A DNA stretch of 64,000 nt, taken from NCBI GenBank assembly GCA_937873155.1, contig CALMVZ010000027.1:1-64000 (forward strand). The letters run 5' to 3'. Shown here piece after piece: positions 51,075 through 60,890 of this stretch. Under the pieces are notes generated by a model. That model was not told the DNA's origin. It did no database searches and saw nothing but the letters and a program-made list of their open reading frames with translations. Source of the stretch: an uncultured Bacteroidota bacterium. Lineage in GTDB: Bacteria > Bacteroidota > Bacteroidia > B-17B0 > Aurantibacillaceae. Every line of letters begins with the position of its first letter. The first letter of the stretch is position 1. A program made the position numbers and the translations under genes.

Positions 51075-54000
51075 ATGCAAGATACTTTAGTATATACTGA
51101 TACTTCGGAAATAGATAAGCTCAATAAAGAAGCGTGGAACATTAATCGTAAGGATGCTTATAAATCAATTGAGTTAGCATCAAAGGCACTTGAGCGTTCT
51201 TCAAAAATAAATTATAAAAAAGGGATAGCTCTTGCTTATAAAACTTTAGGTACAGCAAGCATTTGGATATCGAAGAATGAAGAGGCGCTGAAATATTGTT
51301 TTGATGCCATTTCAATTTTTAAAGAAATTGGCGATAAGGTCAATGAAGCAGAAACTAATTATTATGTCGGTGCAAGTTTCAGGTATCTTTCTGATTACGA
51401 TTCAGCAATAAAACATTACAACGAATGTTATAATATCAATAATTCGATCGGTAATGAAATGGGAATGGCAGATGGCCTTAATGGTTTAGGGACCGTTTAT
51501 TATTCGATAGAGCAAAACGATAAAGCGCTTGACGTGCTTTTAGAAAGTCAAAAACTTTGTATCAAGCATAAGGATACTGAGATCTACGTAAAAGTATTGG
51601 ATGGTTTAGGAGAAACTTATCACAACCTGAAACAGTATGACAAAGCTTCTGAGTATTATGTGAAATGTGATGCTATTTGCAAAGAGACCGGTAACAAACA
51701 GGTTGCTGCGTTTGCATTGGATGGATTAGGAAGAACTTATTCGGCAACAAAAAAACATAAAGAAGCACTCGAAAAATTCAATGAAAGTTTAAACTTACGC
51801 CGCGAACTTGGTTTTAAAGCGGGTGAAGTGGTAACTCTGTATAATATCGGATGTTTGTTGATCGATAAAAAGGATGTGAAGGAAGCGATAAGTTACCTCG
51901 AGCAATCTTTTAAATTGGCAGAAAATATAAATTCGAAAGAAGGCGTTTATAAAGCAAGCGAAAAATTGGCGGAGCTTTATGAAAGTTTAGATCAGTTTGT
52001 TGATTCTATTAAATACTATAAAATATTCCAGTTAACAAGAGAAGAGGTCCGTAACGAAAAAACGAACCAGTTAGTAAAGAGCGTGGAGTTGCAGCATAAA
52101 ATGTTGCAGTCGCAGGCTGAAAAATTATTACTGGAAGAAAAAGCAAAAGAGCTTGAAAGTTATTCGAACAATCTTGTTCTTTTAGGTGAGATCGGGCAGC
52201 AGATCATTTCCCATCATTCGGTTTCAGATATTGTTGAAACTGTTTACGATCACGTTAACCGTTTAATGGATGCAACCGGTTTTGGTATCGGTTTGCATAA
52301 AGATAAAGAGAATCAATTGGTGTTCCCTTTGTTCATTGAGGGAAATGAAAAGTTCAAAGATATTACACATAGTCTCGATAATACCGATAAAGTTCCGGTA
52401 AAATGTTTCCTGGAGAGACGAGAGATCATCATTAACGATTTTGAAAAGGAGTATCATTTATATGTGAACAAAAAAACGGTTCCGACTTTCGGTAAGACCG
52501 TACTCTCCATCATTTACCTTCCGCTTGTATTAAAGGATAAGGTCTTAGGTGTGATCACAGTCCAGAGTTTTAATGTGAATGCCTATTCTACTTATCATAT
52601 CAATATATTAAGGAATTTAGCTTCTTATACAGCTATTGCATTAGACAATGCACAGTTGTATGAATTACAGGAGAAGATTATTTTTGCACGCACAAAGGAA
52701 GTGTTAGTTCAAAAGGAAGAAGTTGAGAAGGCCTACCAGAATAATAAATTACTAAGTGAGGTTGGTCAGCAGATCACATCTACTTTAAATTTTGAAGAGA
52801 TATTTGACAAATTGCATCATTATGTGAACCAGGTAATGGACGCTGCCTGTTTTGGCATCCGTTTATATGATCCGGTAAATAATGTTGTGGATTACAAATA
52901 CGGAATAGAGCGTGGGGAAAAATATTCGAGTATCGCGAAGATCCCGATGAACGATGATGATAATTATTCTGTTTGGTGTATCAAGAATAAAAAAGAGATC
53001 TTCCTGAACGACAACCTGAACGAATACAGCAAGTACGTTAAACAGATCAGGGTTGTGAGTGGAGATCTTCCTCACTCGTTGATCTTTTACCCGATCATGA
53101 TCGGTGAACGTGTGCTGGGAGTTATCACTATCCAAAGTTTTGAAAAGTTCGCTTACAAGCCCCACCATATTGATATTTTAAAGTCATTGGCATCTTATAT
53201 TGCAATTGCATTAGAGAACGCATCGCTTTACGAGAACATGGAGGAGAAAGTAAAAGAGCGTACGCTGGAAGTTGTAAAACAAAAAGAGGAGATCGAGAAA
53301 ACTTACCAGAACACAAAATTATTAGGGCAGGTAGGAAAGGATATTACATCAACACTTTCGGTTAGCGAGATCATTGAAAAGGTGTACACTAACGTGAACT
53401 CGTTAATGGATGCTTCGGTTTTTGCGATCGGTATCCATAAAGAAGAATTAAAGAAACTTGTTTTCTCAGGCACAATGGAGAAAGGCCAGAAGCTTGAGGA
53501 CTTCTCTTACACACTGAATGACGATACACTTTCGGTCTGGTGTTTTAATAATGAAAAAGATGTTTTCATAAACGATTATTCAGTTGAGTATAAAAAATTC
53601 ATTAAGGCGGATTATACAGCTGTGCAAGGAGATGATACAGAGTCAATGATATTTTTACCGATCTATGGTAAGAACAAAAAATTGGGAGTTCTTTCTGTAC
53701 AGAGTTTTAAGAAGAATGCATATTCTGAATATCATCTGAATATTTTAAAAAACCTGGCTGTTCATATCGGTATTGCTTTTGATAACGCTTCCCTTTACGA
53801 GAATATGGAGGAGCGCGTTGAACAGCGTACGGCTGAAGTAATGAAGCAGAAAGAATTACTGGAAAAGAATTTCCAGGATACTAAATTGGTCGCGCAGATC
53901 ACTAAAGATATTTCAGCTTCGTTATCAGTTGAAACCATTGTTTCGAAAGTGTATCAAAACATCAACGTGCTGATGCCGTCTGAATCTTTCGGTATAGGTT

Positions 54001-55199
54001 TGTATAACCCTGTCGCTCATAGTTTGCAATTCCCGGGGTTTATTGAACATAACGAAAAAATGCCATTCTTCGAATTCCATTGCAGCGATAAGGATCGTTA
54101 CGCGGTTTGGTGTTTTGATAAGGAAAGAGAGATCGTTATTAACGATAATAAAACGGAATATGCTAAATATATTAAGGTACTGAAGGCTCCTATCGCAGGT
54201 AAGTCGCCCGAGTCACTTGTTTATTTGCCACTCTTTACTAAGGATAAAAAGATCGGTGTATTAACTGTTCAAAGTTTTACGAAAAATGCTTATTCAGAAT
54301 ACCAGGTAAATATTTTGCGAAACCTCGCTTTATCAATTGCTATCGCTTTGGATAATGCAAGCCTTTACGAAAACCTCGAAGAAAAAGTAAAAGAACGTAC
54401 TGAAGAAGTTATTAACCAGAAAGCGATCATTGAAGAAAAAAATAAGGACATCACTGATAGTATTAAGTATGCAAAAAAAATTCAGCAAGCTTTAATGCCG
54501 GATACAGATCTTCTGAAAATTTCCTTTGCTGAAAGTTTTGTGTATTACCGTCCGAAAGATATTGTGAGCGGTGATTTTTATTGGATAGAAACATTTAAGA
54601 ATGGCATTACAGTCTTCGCCGCCGCCGATTGTACCGGGCATGGTGTGCCGGGTGCGTTCATGTCTTTAATTTGTAACGACCTGATGAGCCAGGTTATCAG
54701 GGATCAGAATGTTACCACGCCGGGGCAAGTTTTAGCGATGCTGGATGAGAAATTAAGAGCGATGTTGAATAAGAGTTCCGATCACTCTTCAAATGATGGT
54801 ATGGATATAGCATTATGCGCTTATCATCCTAAAAATATGATCATGCAATTTGCGGGGGCGCATCGTCCGCTTTTATTGATAAGGAATGGAGAATTGATCG
54901 AGTACAAACCAAGTAAACATTCTATTGGCGGATATGTAGGCGGCCATAAATTATTTGATGATAATACGATCCAATTACAAAAAGGTGATTCTGTTTATGT
55001 TTTAACGGATGGGTATTCAGACCAGTTCGGCGGACAGAACGGAAAGAAATTCAAGTTCAAGAAGCTTCAGAAATTGATCCAATCTATTGCACATATGAGT
55101 ATGGCCGATCAGCATGATCTTTTAGAAGAGGCATTTGTGAGTTGGAGGGGCAGGCATGAACAGGTTGATGATGTTTGTGTAATAGGAGTTAAGATATAA
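51075..55199 (+). CDS. TPR - four GAF - SpoIIE phosphatase regulator
   Basis: 1374 residues. TPR repeats fill about 10-330 (GIALAYKTLGTASIWISKNEEALKYCFDAI and similar). Four tandem GAF modules follow, near 362-525, 555-714, 745-903 and 935-1095, each starting like LLxxVGQQIxSTLSxxEI and each separated by a coiled-coil linker ENxEEKVKERTxEVxKQKEE. The last 220 residues are a SpoIIE/PP2C-type phosphatase with its acidic metal sites: VSGDFYW, AADCTGHGVPGAF, TDGYSDQF and VDDVCVIGVKI. Such proteins sense ligands through GAF and dephosphorylate anti-anti-sigma factors or similar partners. No such partner is encoded nearby. No signal peptide: cytoplasmic. Confidence 0.92.
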   Translation: MQDTLVYTDTSEIDKLNKEAWNINRKDAYKSIELASKALERSSKINYKKGIALAYKTLGTASIWISKNEEALKYCFDAISIFKEIGDKVNEAETNYYVGASFRYLSDYDSAIKHYNECYNINNSIGNEMGMADGLNGLGTVYYSIEQNDKALDVLLESQKLCIKHKDTEIYVKVLDGLGETYHNLKQYDKASEYYVKCDAICKETGNKQVAAFALDGLGRTYSATKKHKEALEKFNESLNLRRELGFKAGEVVTLYNIGCLLIDKKDVKEAISYLEQSFKLAENINSKEGVYKASEKLAELYESLDQFVDSIKYYKIFQLTREEVRNEKTNQLVKSVELQHKMLQSQAEKLLLEEKAKELESYSNNLVLLGEIGQQIISHHSVSDIVETVYDHVNRLMDATGFGIGLHKDKENQLVFPLFIEGNEKFKDITHSLDNTDKVPVKCFLERREIIINDFEKEYHLYVNKKTVPTFGKTVLSIIYLPLVLKDKVLGVITVQSFNVNAYSTYHINILRNLASYTAIALDNAQLYELQEKIIFARTKEVLVQKEEVEKAYQNNKLLSEVGQQITSTLNFEEIFDKLHHYVNQVMDAACFGIRLYDPVNNVVDYKYGIERGEKYSSIAKIPMNDDDNYSVWCIKNKKEIFLNDNLNEYSKYVKQIRVVSGDLPHSLIFYPIMIGERVLGVITIQSFEKFAYKPHHIDILKSLASYIAIALENASLYENMEEKVKERTLEVVKQKEEIEKTYQNTKLLGQVGKDITSTLSVSEIIEKVYTNVNSLMDASVFAIGIHKEELKKLVFSGTMEKGQKLEDFSYTLNDDTLSVWCFNNEKDVFINDYSVEYKKFIKADYTAVQGDDTESMIFLPIYGKNKKLGVLSVQSFKKNAYSEYHLNILKNLAVHIGIAFDNASLYENMEERVEQRTAEVMKQKELLEKNFQDTKLVAQITKDISASLSVETIVSKVYQNINVLMPSESFGIGLYNPVAHSLQFPGFIEHNEKMPFFEFHCSDKDRYAVWCFDKEREIVINDNKTEYAKYIKVLKAPIAGKSPESLVYLPLFTKDKKIGVLTVQSFTKNAYSEYQVNILRNLALSIAIALDNASLYENLEEKVKERTEEVINQKAIIEEKNKDITDSIKYAKKIQQALMPDTDLLKISFAESFVYYRPKDIVSGDFYWIETFKNGITVFAAADCTGHGVPGAFMSLICNDLMSQVIRDQNVTTPGQVLAMLDEKLRAMLNKSSDHSSNDGMDIALCAYHPKNMIMQFAGAHRPLLLIRNGELIEYKPSKHSIGGYVGGHKLFDDNTIQLQKGDSVYVLTDGYSDQFGGQNGKKFKFKKLQKLIQSIAHMSMADQHDLLEEAFVSWRGRHEQVDDVCVIGVKI

Positions 55200-55366
55200 A
55201 GTGTAATTTTGCAGAAGAAATGAATTCTTACCATACGATAGCAGTTCAGGCCCAGCACATGGCACAATGGTCAATTTAAAATTCAAAGTTTAAGGATTCA
55301 AAGATTTGAATTTTTAAACGTAGTTAATAATTGAATTTTGAATATTAAATCTTTAAATTAATTAAA
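55200..55366. other. spacer before hpd with a -7 box, a 19-codon ORF and an AT-rich tandem-word stretch
   Basis: TAATTTTG at 55204-55211 fits TAnnTTTG. An ATG 9 bases later opens a 19-codon ORF to TAA at 55277-55279 (begins NSYHTIAVQ). From 55280 to 55345 the DNA is made of ATTCAAAG/GATTTGAAT-like words. I see no attenuator-like hairpin with a T-tract. Confidence 0.4.
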
Positions 55367-56527
55367 ATGGCAAAAGAAGTAAAAAACGTAGAATACGGTT
55401 TGGAAAAAATATTTGAAGGTGCACAGGATTTCCTTCCATTATTAGGAACCGATTACGTAGAATTTTATGTAGGTAACGCAAAGCAATCTGCACATTACTA
55501 TAAAACAGCATTCGGATTTCAGTCGTACGCTTACGCGGGATTAGAGACCGGCTTAACAGACAGGACGTCTTATGTACTGAAACAGGATAAGATCCGTTTA
55601 GTTTTAACAACCGCTTTGAAAAGCGATTCGGCTATCGGTGAGCATGTAAAAAAACATGGTGATGGTGTTAAGGTAATTGCATTATGGGTTGATGATGCAC
55701 GTAAAGCTTTTGAAGAAACTACTAAGCGTGGAGCAAAACCTTTTATGGAACCGGTTGTTGAAAAAGATGAAAACGGTGAAGTGGTCCGTTCTGCGATTTA
55801 TACTTACGGAGAAACGGTTCATATGTTTGTTGAACGTAAGAATTACAAAGGTATTTTCCTTCCCGGTTTCAAAGAATGGAAAAGCGATTACAATCCTTCA
55901 CCGGTTGGTTTAAAATTCATTGATCATATGGTTGGGAATGTTGGTTGGAATCAGATGAATTCAACTGTAGAGTGGTATGAAAAAGTAATGGGCTTCGTGA
56001 ACTTCTTAAGTTTCGATGATAAGCAGATCACAACAGAGTATTCGGCCTTGATGAGTAAGGTAATGAGTAACGGTAATGGCCGGATCAAATTTCCGATCAA
56101 CGAACCTGCAAAAGGGAAAAAGAAATCACAGATAGAAGAGTATATTGATTTTTACGAAGGAGCAGGCGTGCAGCATTTAGCTTTGGCAACTGATGATATC
56201 ATTAAAACGGTTGCAGAATTAAAAGCACGTGGTGTTGAGTTCTTACCGCCACCACCACAATCTTATTACGATGATGTTCCGAAACGTTTAGGAGTACACA
56301 AGGATATGATGAAGGAAGATATTAAAGAACTTCAGAGATTATCTATTCTTGTTGATGCTGATGAAGAAGGTTATTTGTTGCAGATCTTTACAAAACCTGT
56401 TGAAGACCGTCCAACCTTATTCTATGAAGTAATTCAACGCATGGGCGCAAAAGGTTTTGGCGCGGGAAATTTTAAAGCTTTATTTGAAAGTATCGAACGC
56501 GAACAAGCTCTGCGCGGAACATTATGA
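55367..56527 (+). CDS. hpd: 4-hydroxyphenylpyruvate dioxygenase
   Basis: 386 residues. Two vicinal-oxygen-chelate domains, with the iron ligands H187 (FIDHMVGNV), H270 (GVQHLALATDDI) and E354 (LFYEVIQRMG), followed by the conserved tail KGFGAGNFKALFESIEREQALRGTL. It converts 4-hydroxyphenylpyruvate to homogentisate in tyrosine breakdown. The rest of the homogentisate pathway is not in the window. Its stop overlaps the bestrophin start by 4 bases. Confidence 0.97.
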   Translation: MAKEVKNVEYGLEKIFEGAQDFLPLLGTDYVEFYVGNAKQSAHYYKTAFGFQSYAYAGLETGLTDRTSYVLKQDKIRLVLTTALKSDSAIGEHVKKHGDGVKVIALWVDDARKAFEETTKRGAKPFMEPVVEKDENGEVVRSAIYTYGETVHMFVERKNYKGIFLPGFKEWKSDYNPSPVGLKFIDHMVGNVGWNQMNSTVEWYEKVMGFVNFLSFDDKQITTEYSALMSKVMSNGNGRIKFPINEPAKGKKKSQIEEYIDFYEGAGVQHLALATDDIIKTVAELKARGVEFLPPPPQSYYDDVPKRLGVHKDMMKEDIKELQRLSILVDADEEGYLLQIFTKPVEDRPTLFYEVIQRMGAKGFGAGNFKALFESIEREQALRGTL

Positions 56528-57396
56528 TCACTTACAACCCAAAAGACTGGATCAAATTAATTTTTGAGTTTCACAAAAGTGATACATTCAGGCGCTTGCT
56601 GCCGACAATGTTAGGCTTGTGTGTTTACACCGGAATTGTCGTCTTCCTTGAAGCAGATTATTTTCAAATCAAAGTACGATCATCAACCGTTTTTCACCAG
56701 ATCTTAGGTTTCGTTCTCTCCACTTTATTAGTATTTCGTATCAACTCGGCTTACGACCGTTGGTGGGAGGGCAGAAAGAATTGGGGAAGTTTAGTGAATA
56801 ATACCAGAAACCTCCAGGTAAAAATTGAAACGCTTTTGCCCGAAGGAAACCGCAGGGATAAAGTAATGTTACGGAAATTGATCACCACTTTCGTGTTCAC
56901 TTTGAAAAATCACTTAAAGGGTAAAGAAGATTCAGTTGAGATCCAATCCTTCGAAGGCTTTGATAAAAACGAATTTTTAAAGGTGAATCACAAACCGGCT
57001 TACATGGTGAAGCTGATATCGCAACATATTTACAATTTAAATAAACAAGGTGTATTCAGCGATACGCACATGTTGGTGTTTGAAGAAGAGGTTCGTTCTT
57101 TTTTGGATATTACCGGTGCATGTGAGCGAATTAAAAATACACCAATACCTTATTCATATAGTTTATTCTTAAAAAAAATAATTTTTGTCTACGTTGTTTC
57201 CATGCCATTCGCGTTCGCAATTGATTTTGGATATTGGTCGATACCTATTGTGATGATAATTTTCTATGCCTTCGCTTCACTCGAGTTGATCTCAGAAGAA
57301 ATCGAAGATCCTTTCGGTGATGATGAGAATGATCTTCCTACCCAGGAATTATCCGAGAAGATAAAATTGAATTTGGATGAGATAACAAAGGATTGA
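56524..57396 (+). CDS. bestrophin-family ion channel
   Basis: 290 residues. Bestrophin/UPF0187 features: FRRLLPTMLGLCVYTGIVVFLEADYF, the hallmark LVFRINSAYDRWWEGRKNWGSLVNNTRNL, and IPYSYSLFLKKIIFVYVVSMPFAF, with an acidic C-terminal region (EEIEDPFGDDENDLP) like the calcium clasp of eukaryotic bestrophins. Bacterial homologues form pentameric, mostly cation or anion channels. It overlaps hpd by 4 bases, so the two are translationally coupled. Confidence 0.9.
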   Translation: MITYNPKDWIKLIFEFHKSDTFRRLLPTMLGLCVYTGIVVFLEADYFQIKVRSSTVFHQILGFVLSTLLVFRINSAYDRWWEGRKNWGSLVNNTRNLQVKIETLLPEGNRRDKVMLRKLITTFVFTLKNHLKGKEDSVEIQSFEGFDKNEFLKVNHKPAYMVKLISQHIYNLNKQGVFSDTHMLVFEEEVRSFLDITGACERIKNTPIPYSYSLFLKKIIFVYVVSMPFAFAIDFGYWSIPIVMIIFYAFASLELISEEIEDPFGDDENDLPTQELSEKIKLNLDEITKD

Positions 57397-57437
57397 TCCC
57401 TCAGCCCTTTGTTAACATAAAACTAATTTAAGCACAA

Positions 57438-59843
57438 CTACATCTTAAACCTCAAACTCACAATAAAATTTCTGCCAGGGGCATTGATGCCGCTGGCAAA
57501 AACGCGGTACCGATTGTCTGTGATGTTTTCACAGGCAACATTTAACCTGAAATTCTTCGTAATGTTATAGCCTGCCCTGATGTTCAATGTGAACCAGCCC
57601 GGCATACCGTTCGGTGTAGCGTATTGTAAATTATCTTCACCGCTCGGACTATAATCCGCTAATGCTTTTTTACCATTGTAACGTGTGAAAAATTCCACAT
57701 CAGTATTTTTGCCTTTGTAAATTAAACTGGTTTGTCCGAACACCGGCGGAATGTGATCCATTGGAAGAACGGTATCTGTTTTGGTTTCAATATAACGGCC
57801 GTAAGTATAATTGAAAATACTCTTGAATGAAATGTGCTCATTAAAATCAAACTGAATGCCTGCTGTTACCCCGTAAATATAAGCGCGGTTCGCATTTTGC
57901 ATGGCCTGTACTTTAGTTTGAACACCATTGTATAAAGCACTGTCTTTTCCATTCAATTTAAAATCACGCTGTACTAAAGCATTTTCAAGTAAAGTATAGA
58001 ATCCTGTAATATCGAATTTGTATTTCCCCTGGAATATTTTACTGATGCTCATTTCGAAATTATAAGCGTATTCAGGTTTAATGTCAGGATTTGGTACTAT
58101 TAAAACACTATTGGTACTTTCAAATACCTTGCTGATGTCATCTACATTCGGTGCTCGGAAACCGCTATTAAAAAGTGCAGATACTTTGTAATCATTATCT
58201 GCTTTCCAGGTAAAACCTAAGTTGCCTGTTAAAGCTTCATTTGATTGTTCGGCTGTTTTAAAAGGAAATTTAAAGAAAGTTGTATCCTTGAAAGTGCAAA
58301 GTAAACTAGTGGCAGTGAACCGTAAGCCATCTGTGATCACAAAATTATCATTTACTTCCCAGGAATGTGATACATAAGCTGCAACCGTTGTCATATTGCT
58401 GCCGCCATCAGCATAACGTGTAGCTGCGGTGGTTTCTGTATTGGTTGCAATATTAAAACTGTTGGCAGTTGATCTTACAGAATTAATTGTCATTTCGAGG
58501 CCATAACGGATCTCATGTTTGTCTTTGATCCGTTTGAACAGATCAGCATTCACTGAAGCAACAGAAACATTTTCTAATTGCGTAACACGATTTACGTTCT
58601 GAAATCTCCGGGAAACCCGTTCCTGTGCAATATCCTGGTAAGCGAAAATGATCTTCATGTTATCGCTGAATAAAGTTCGCTTGTCAAAATTCAAAGCGTA
58701 TGCAGCCAGTAACCTTTTTTGCGGACCATAATACCATTCGGCAAATTTTAGTTTTGTTCCTGAATATTCCGTTAAGCGGTCGTAGCGATTGATATTAGAA
58801 GATTCGCTATACTGCAAATTGATGTTATGAGTTAAATATTTTCCTGAGCGTATATTAAAACGCTGCATGACATCGACCTGGCTGTAACCACTTGACACTT
58901 GTAAATTTTTATTCGGATTACTCATCATGCTGTCTCTGTCATTGATACGTTTTGCGTAATAGTTACGGTCCCAGGATTTAGAATGCCCCGCCAATTTTGT
59001 ATTGCCGCTCATTAAGTCACCAAAATTTGAAAATGTAACGTTGGTCATTGATGCAAATTTTTTAAAGCCTAAATTAAAATCAAGGTGCCCGGTAATTTCG
59101 TTAGACGCACTCGAATAACGTGCCATGGAATTTAATTTAAAAAGCATATTGCTGTCAGCACTAAATTCCGCATTCTTAGTGTAAAAATGCATAACGCCTC
59201 CTAACGCATCGCTTCCGTAAATAGTTGAGGATGGCCCGAAGATCACTTCTGTCCGCTCAAGCATGTTTGCATCTAGCGTGATCAGATCCTGTAAATGTCC
59301 GCCGCGATAGATCGCATTGTTCATTCTTACTCCATCCACTACAATTAAAGTTTTGTTGGCCTCAAAGCCGCGCATGACAGCACTTCCTCCGCCTAACTGA
59401 CTTTTCTGAACGAACACCGCGCCTGTATTTTGCAACACATCGGCGGATGTTGGTTGATTTCCGAATTCTATGTCTTTCTGTTTAATGATCTCCATCGTGT
59501 AAGGCACATCACTTTTTTTCTCGGCTGTTTTGTTTGCAGAAAAAATAACTTCATCCAACATGATGATCTTAGAGGAGAGAGAGATGTTCAGATCTTGATT
59601 TTCATCGCGGGCGTATATCTTTTTTGGATGAAAGCTGACATGAGTTATCCAAAGCGAATCGCTTTTATCAAGTTCCGACAAATTCGCTTTTCCTTTAGCG
59701 TTCGTATTTACTGTTTTGTTGTTCTTGTCCTTTATTATCGCGTTCTCTACCGGTTCTCGGATAGAATTATCACGGACAGTTATATTTTGCCCATTGGCAT
59801 GCAAATAAACGCACGCCAAAAGCATGAGTAATGATCTTTTCAT
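57438..59843 (-). CDS. TonB-dependent outer-membrane receptor, heme-type
   Basis: 801 residues. Signal peptide, a short CarboxypepD-like domain (about 20-100), then a plug (about 110-235) with DVPYTMEIIKQKDIEFGNQPTSADVLQNTGAVFVQKSQLGGGSAVMRGFEANKTLIVVDGVRMNNAIYRGGHLQDLITLD, and a 22-strand-sized barrel ending in ...ISLRFKM-like aromatic/hydrophobic residues (NFIVSLRFKM). FRAPNVDD and the later VPNPDIKPEYAYNFE correspond to the FRAP and NPNL motifs of heme/hemoglobin receptors. Uptake of heme or another iron source is inferred. Preceded by a small exported protein on the same strand. Confidence 0.85.
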   Translation of the reverse strand: MKRSLLMLLACVYLHANGQNITVRDNSIREPVENAIIKDKNNKTVNTNAKGKANLSELDKSDSLWITHVSFHPKKIYARDENQDLNISLSSKIIMLDEVIFSANKTAEKKSDVPYTMEIIKQKDIEFGNQPTSADVLQNTGAVFVQKSQLGGGSAVMRGFEANKTLIVVDGVRMNNAIYRGGHLQDLITLDANMLERTEVIFGPSSTIYGSDALGGVMHFYTKNAEFSADSNMLFKLNSMARYSSASNEITGHLDFNLGFKKFASMTNVTFSNFGDLMSGNTKLAGHSKSWDRNYYAKRINDRDSMMSNPNKNLQVSSGYSQVDVMQRFNIRSGKYLTHNINLQYSESSNINRYDRLTEYSGTKLKFAEWYYGPQKRLLAAYALNFDKRTLFSDNMKIIFAYQDIAQERVSRRFQNVNRVTQLENVSVASVNADLFKRIKDKHEIRYGLEMTINSVRSTANSFNIATNTETTAATRYADGGSNMTTVAAYVSHSWEVNDNFVITDGLRFTATSLLCTFKDTTFFKFPFKTAEQSNEALTGNLGFTWKADNDYKVSALFNSGFRAPNVDDISKVFESTNSVLIVPNPDIKPEYAYNFEMSISKIFQGKYKFDITGFYTLLENALVQRDFKLNGKDSALYNGVQTKVQAMQNANRAYIYGVTAGIQFDFNEHISFKSIFNYTYGRYIETKTDTVLPMDHIPPVFGQTSLIYKGKNTDVEFFTRYNGKKALADYSPSGEDNLQYATPNGMPGWFTLNIRAGYNITKNFRLNVACENITDNRYRVFASGINAPGRNFIVSLRFKM

Positions 59844-59895
59844 TTTTTATAAATAAAAATTAGTTAAGAAAATAGGTGAAAATAAATTCGACGGA

Positions 59896-60426
59896 TCAGG
59901 CGAGTGGCGGTGGTGTTTGAACGTGCAAATAAATTGAAGAAAGTTCTGGAGTGAATGAAGCGGAGTAATTGTATCCTGAAATTAATAAAGTGATAGACGA
60001 ATTAGATCTCTGAAAATATTTCATCGACAAAAGATCTTTCAGAATATTATTATTTTTCCTGCCGGCATTTCCATTTTCGTATTGATCATTGAACTGATCG
60101 CGGTAACGGTCCATCAATTCTTTTTCATCAGCATCTTTAACAACATTCAAAATAATTTTTGTTCCTGCATTCTTAATGTTGAGGATATCATACATCACAC
60201 CGTTCAGGCAAATCTCTTTATTTTCATCCAGCCATTTCATCTCAACATTATCCGTATAAAGCTGGCTTGGATTGATCTCTAATTGTTCTGTTTTTGCGAA
60301 ATTGGAACGGATGTAAGTTTTAAATTCTTTTTTATGTGACTTTATTACACCCCTATAGATAAAATAATGCCCGGTCAGGAACATCACCATGAGAGAAAGT
60401 GCTGCTATTAAAGAGGCTTTTTTCAT
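59896..60426 (-). CDS. small membrane-anchored protein upstream of the TonB receptor
   Basis: 176 residues from the ATG at 60426 (KKASLIAALSLMVMFLTGHYFIYRGV), a hydrophobic N-terminal anchor or signal. The rest is soluble and mixed, ending in the proline-rich tail HVQTPPPLA. I do not recognise the family. Short exported proteins with a Pro-rich C-terminus often precede TonB receptors in Bacteroidota and may belong to the same uptake system. The longer reading from 60450 is less likely, because the hydrophobic segment sits better at the N-terminus from 60426. Confidence 0.65.
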   Translation of the reverse strand: MKKASLIAALSLMVMFLTGHYFIYRGVIKSHKKEFKTYIRSNFAKTEQLEINPSQLYTDNVEMKWLDENKEICLNGVMYDILNIKNAGTKIILNVVKDADEKELMDRYRDQFNDQYENGNAGRKNNNILKDLLSMKYFQRSNSSITLLISGYNYSASFTPELSSIYLHVQTPPPLA

Positions 60427-60503
60427 CTGATTCTTAACCAAAAATAACATTTTTAGCCCTAATAACCAATCCCCTGAAATGTGGCATATTTACTAATAAA
60501 TAG

Positions 60504-60511
60504 TACCTTTG
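60504..60511 (+). promoter_or_regulatory. -7 box of panD
   Basis: TACCTTTG matches TAnnTTTG, 7 bases before the panD ATG at 60519. Confidence 0.55.
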
Positions 60512-60518
60512 CCCCGCT

Positions 60519-60872
60519 ATGCAAATTGAAGTACTAAAATCTAAATTACACAGGGTCACCATTACAGAGGCTAACCTGGATTACATAGGAAGCGTGACCA
60601 TTGATGAAGATCTGATGGATGCCGCTGATCTGGTAGAAAACGAAAAAGTAGACATTTACAATTACACTAATGGCGAGCGTTTTCATACTTATGTTTTAAC
60701 CGGGGCAAGGGGTTCAGGAGTTATTTGTCTGAATGGCCCGGCTTCTTTAAAAGTTAAGACAGGAGACGAGATCATTATCGCATCTTACGCAAGTATCGAT
60801 TATAAGGATAGAAGGAGTCACAAGCCATCCGTTGTTTTCCCTCTTCCAAAAACAAACAAATTAAAAAAATAA
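60519..60872 (+). CDS. panD: aspartate 1-decarboxylase proenzyme
   Basis: 117 residues. The self-cleavage site is G24-S25 (DYIGSVTID), where Ser25 becomes the pyruvoyl group. K9, Y22 and Y58 or the equivalent conserved positions in VEIYNYTNGERFHTYV-type sequence are present. It makes beta-alanine for coenzyme A. It has its own promoter box, and is followed 18 bases later by the membrane protein gene, so it may head the operon running to the flippase. Confidence 0.96.
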   Translation: MQIEVLKSKLHRVTITEANLDYIGSVTIDEDLMDAADLVENEKVDIYNYTNGERFHTYVLTGARGSGVICLNGPASLKVKTGDEIIIASYASIDYKDRRSHKPSVVFPLPKTNKLKK

Positions 60873-60890
60873 TCCTTCGGCAAACTCAGG

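Noticed and set aside
59430-59831. 133-residue plus-strand ORF opposite the TonB receptor N-terminus
   Set aside because: It is antisense to the signal peptide and plug of a well-supported receptor; no start signals.
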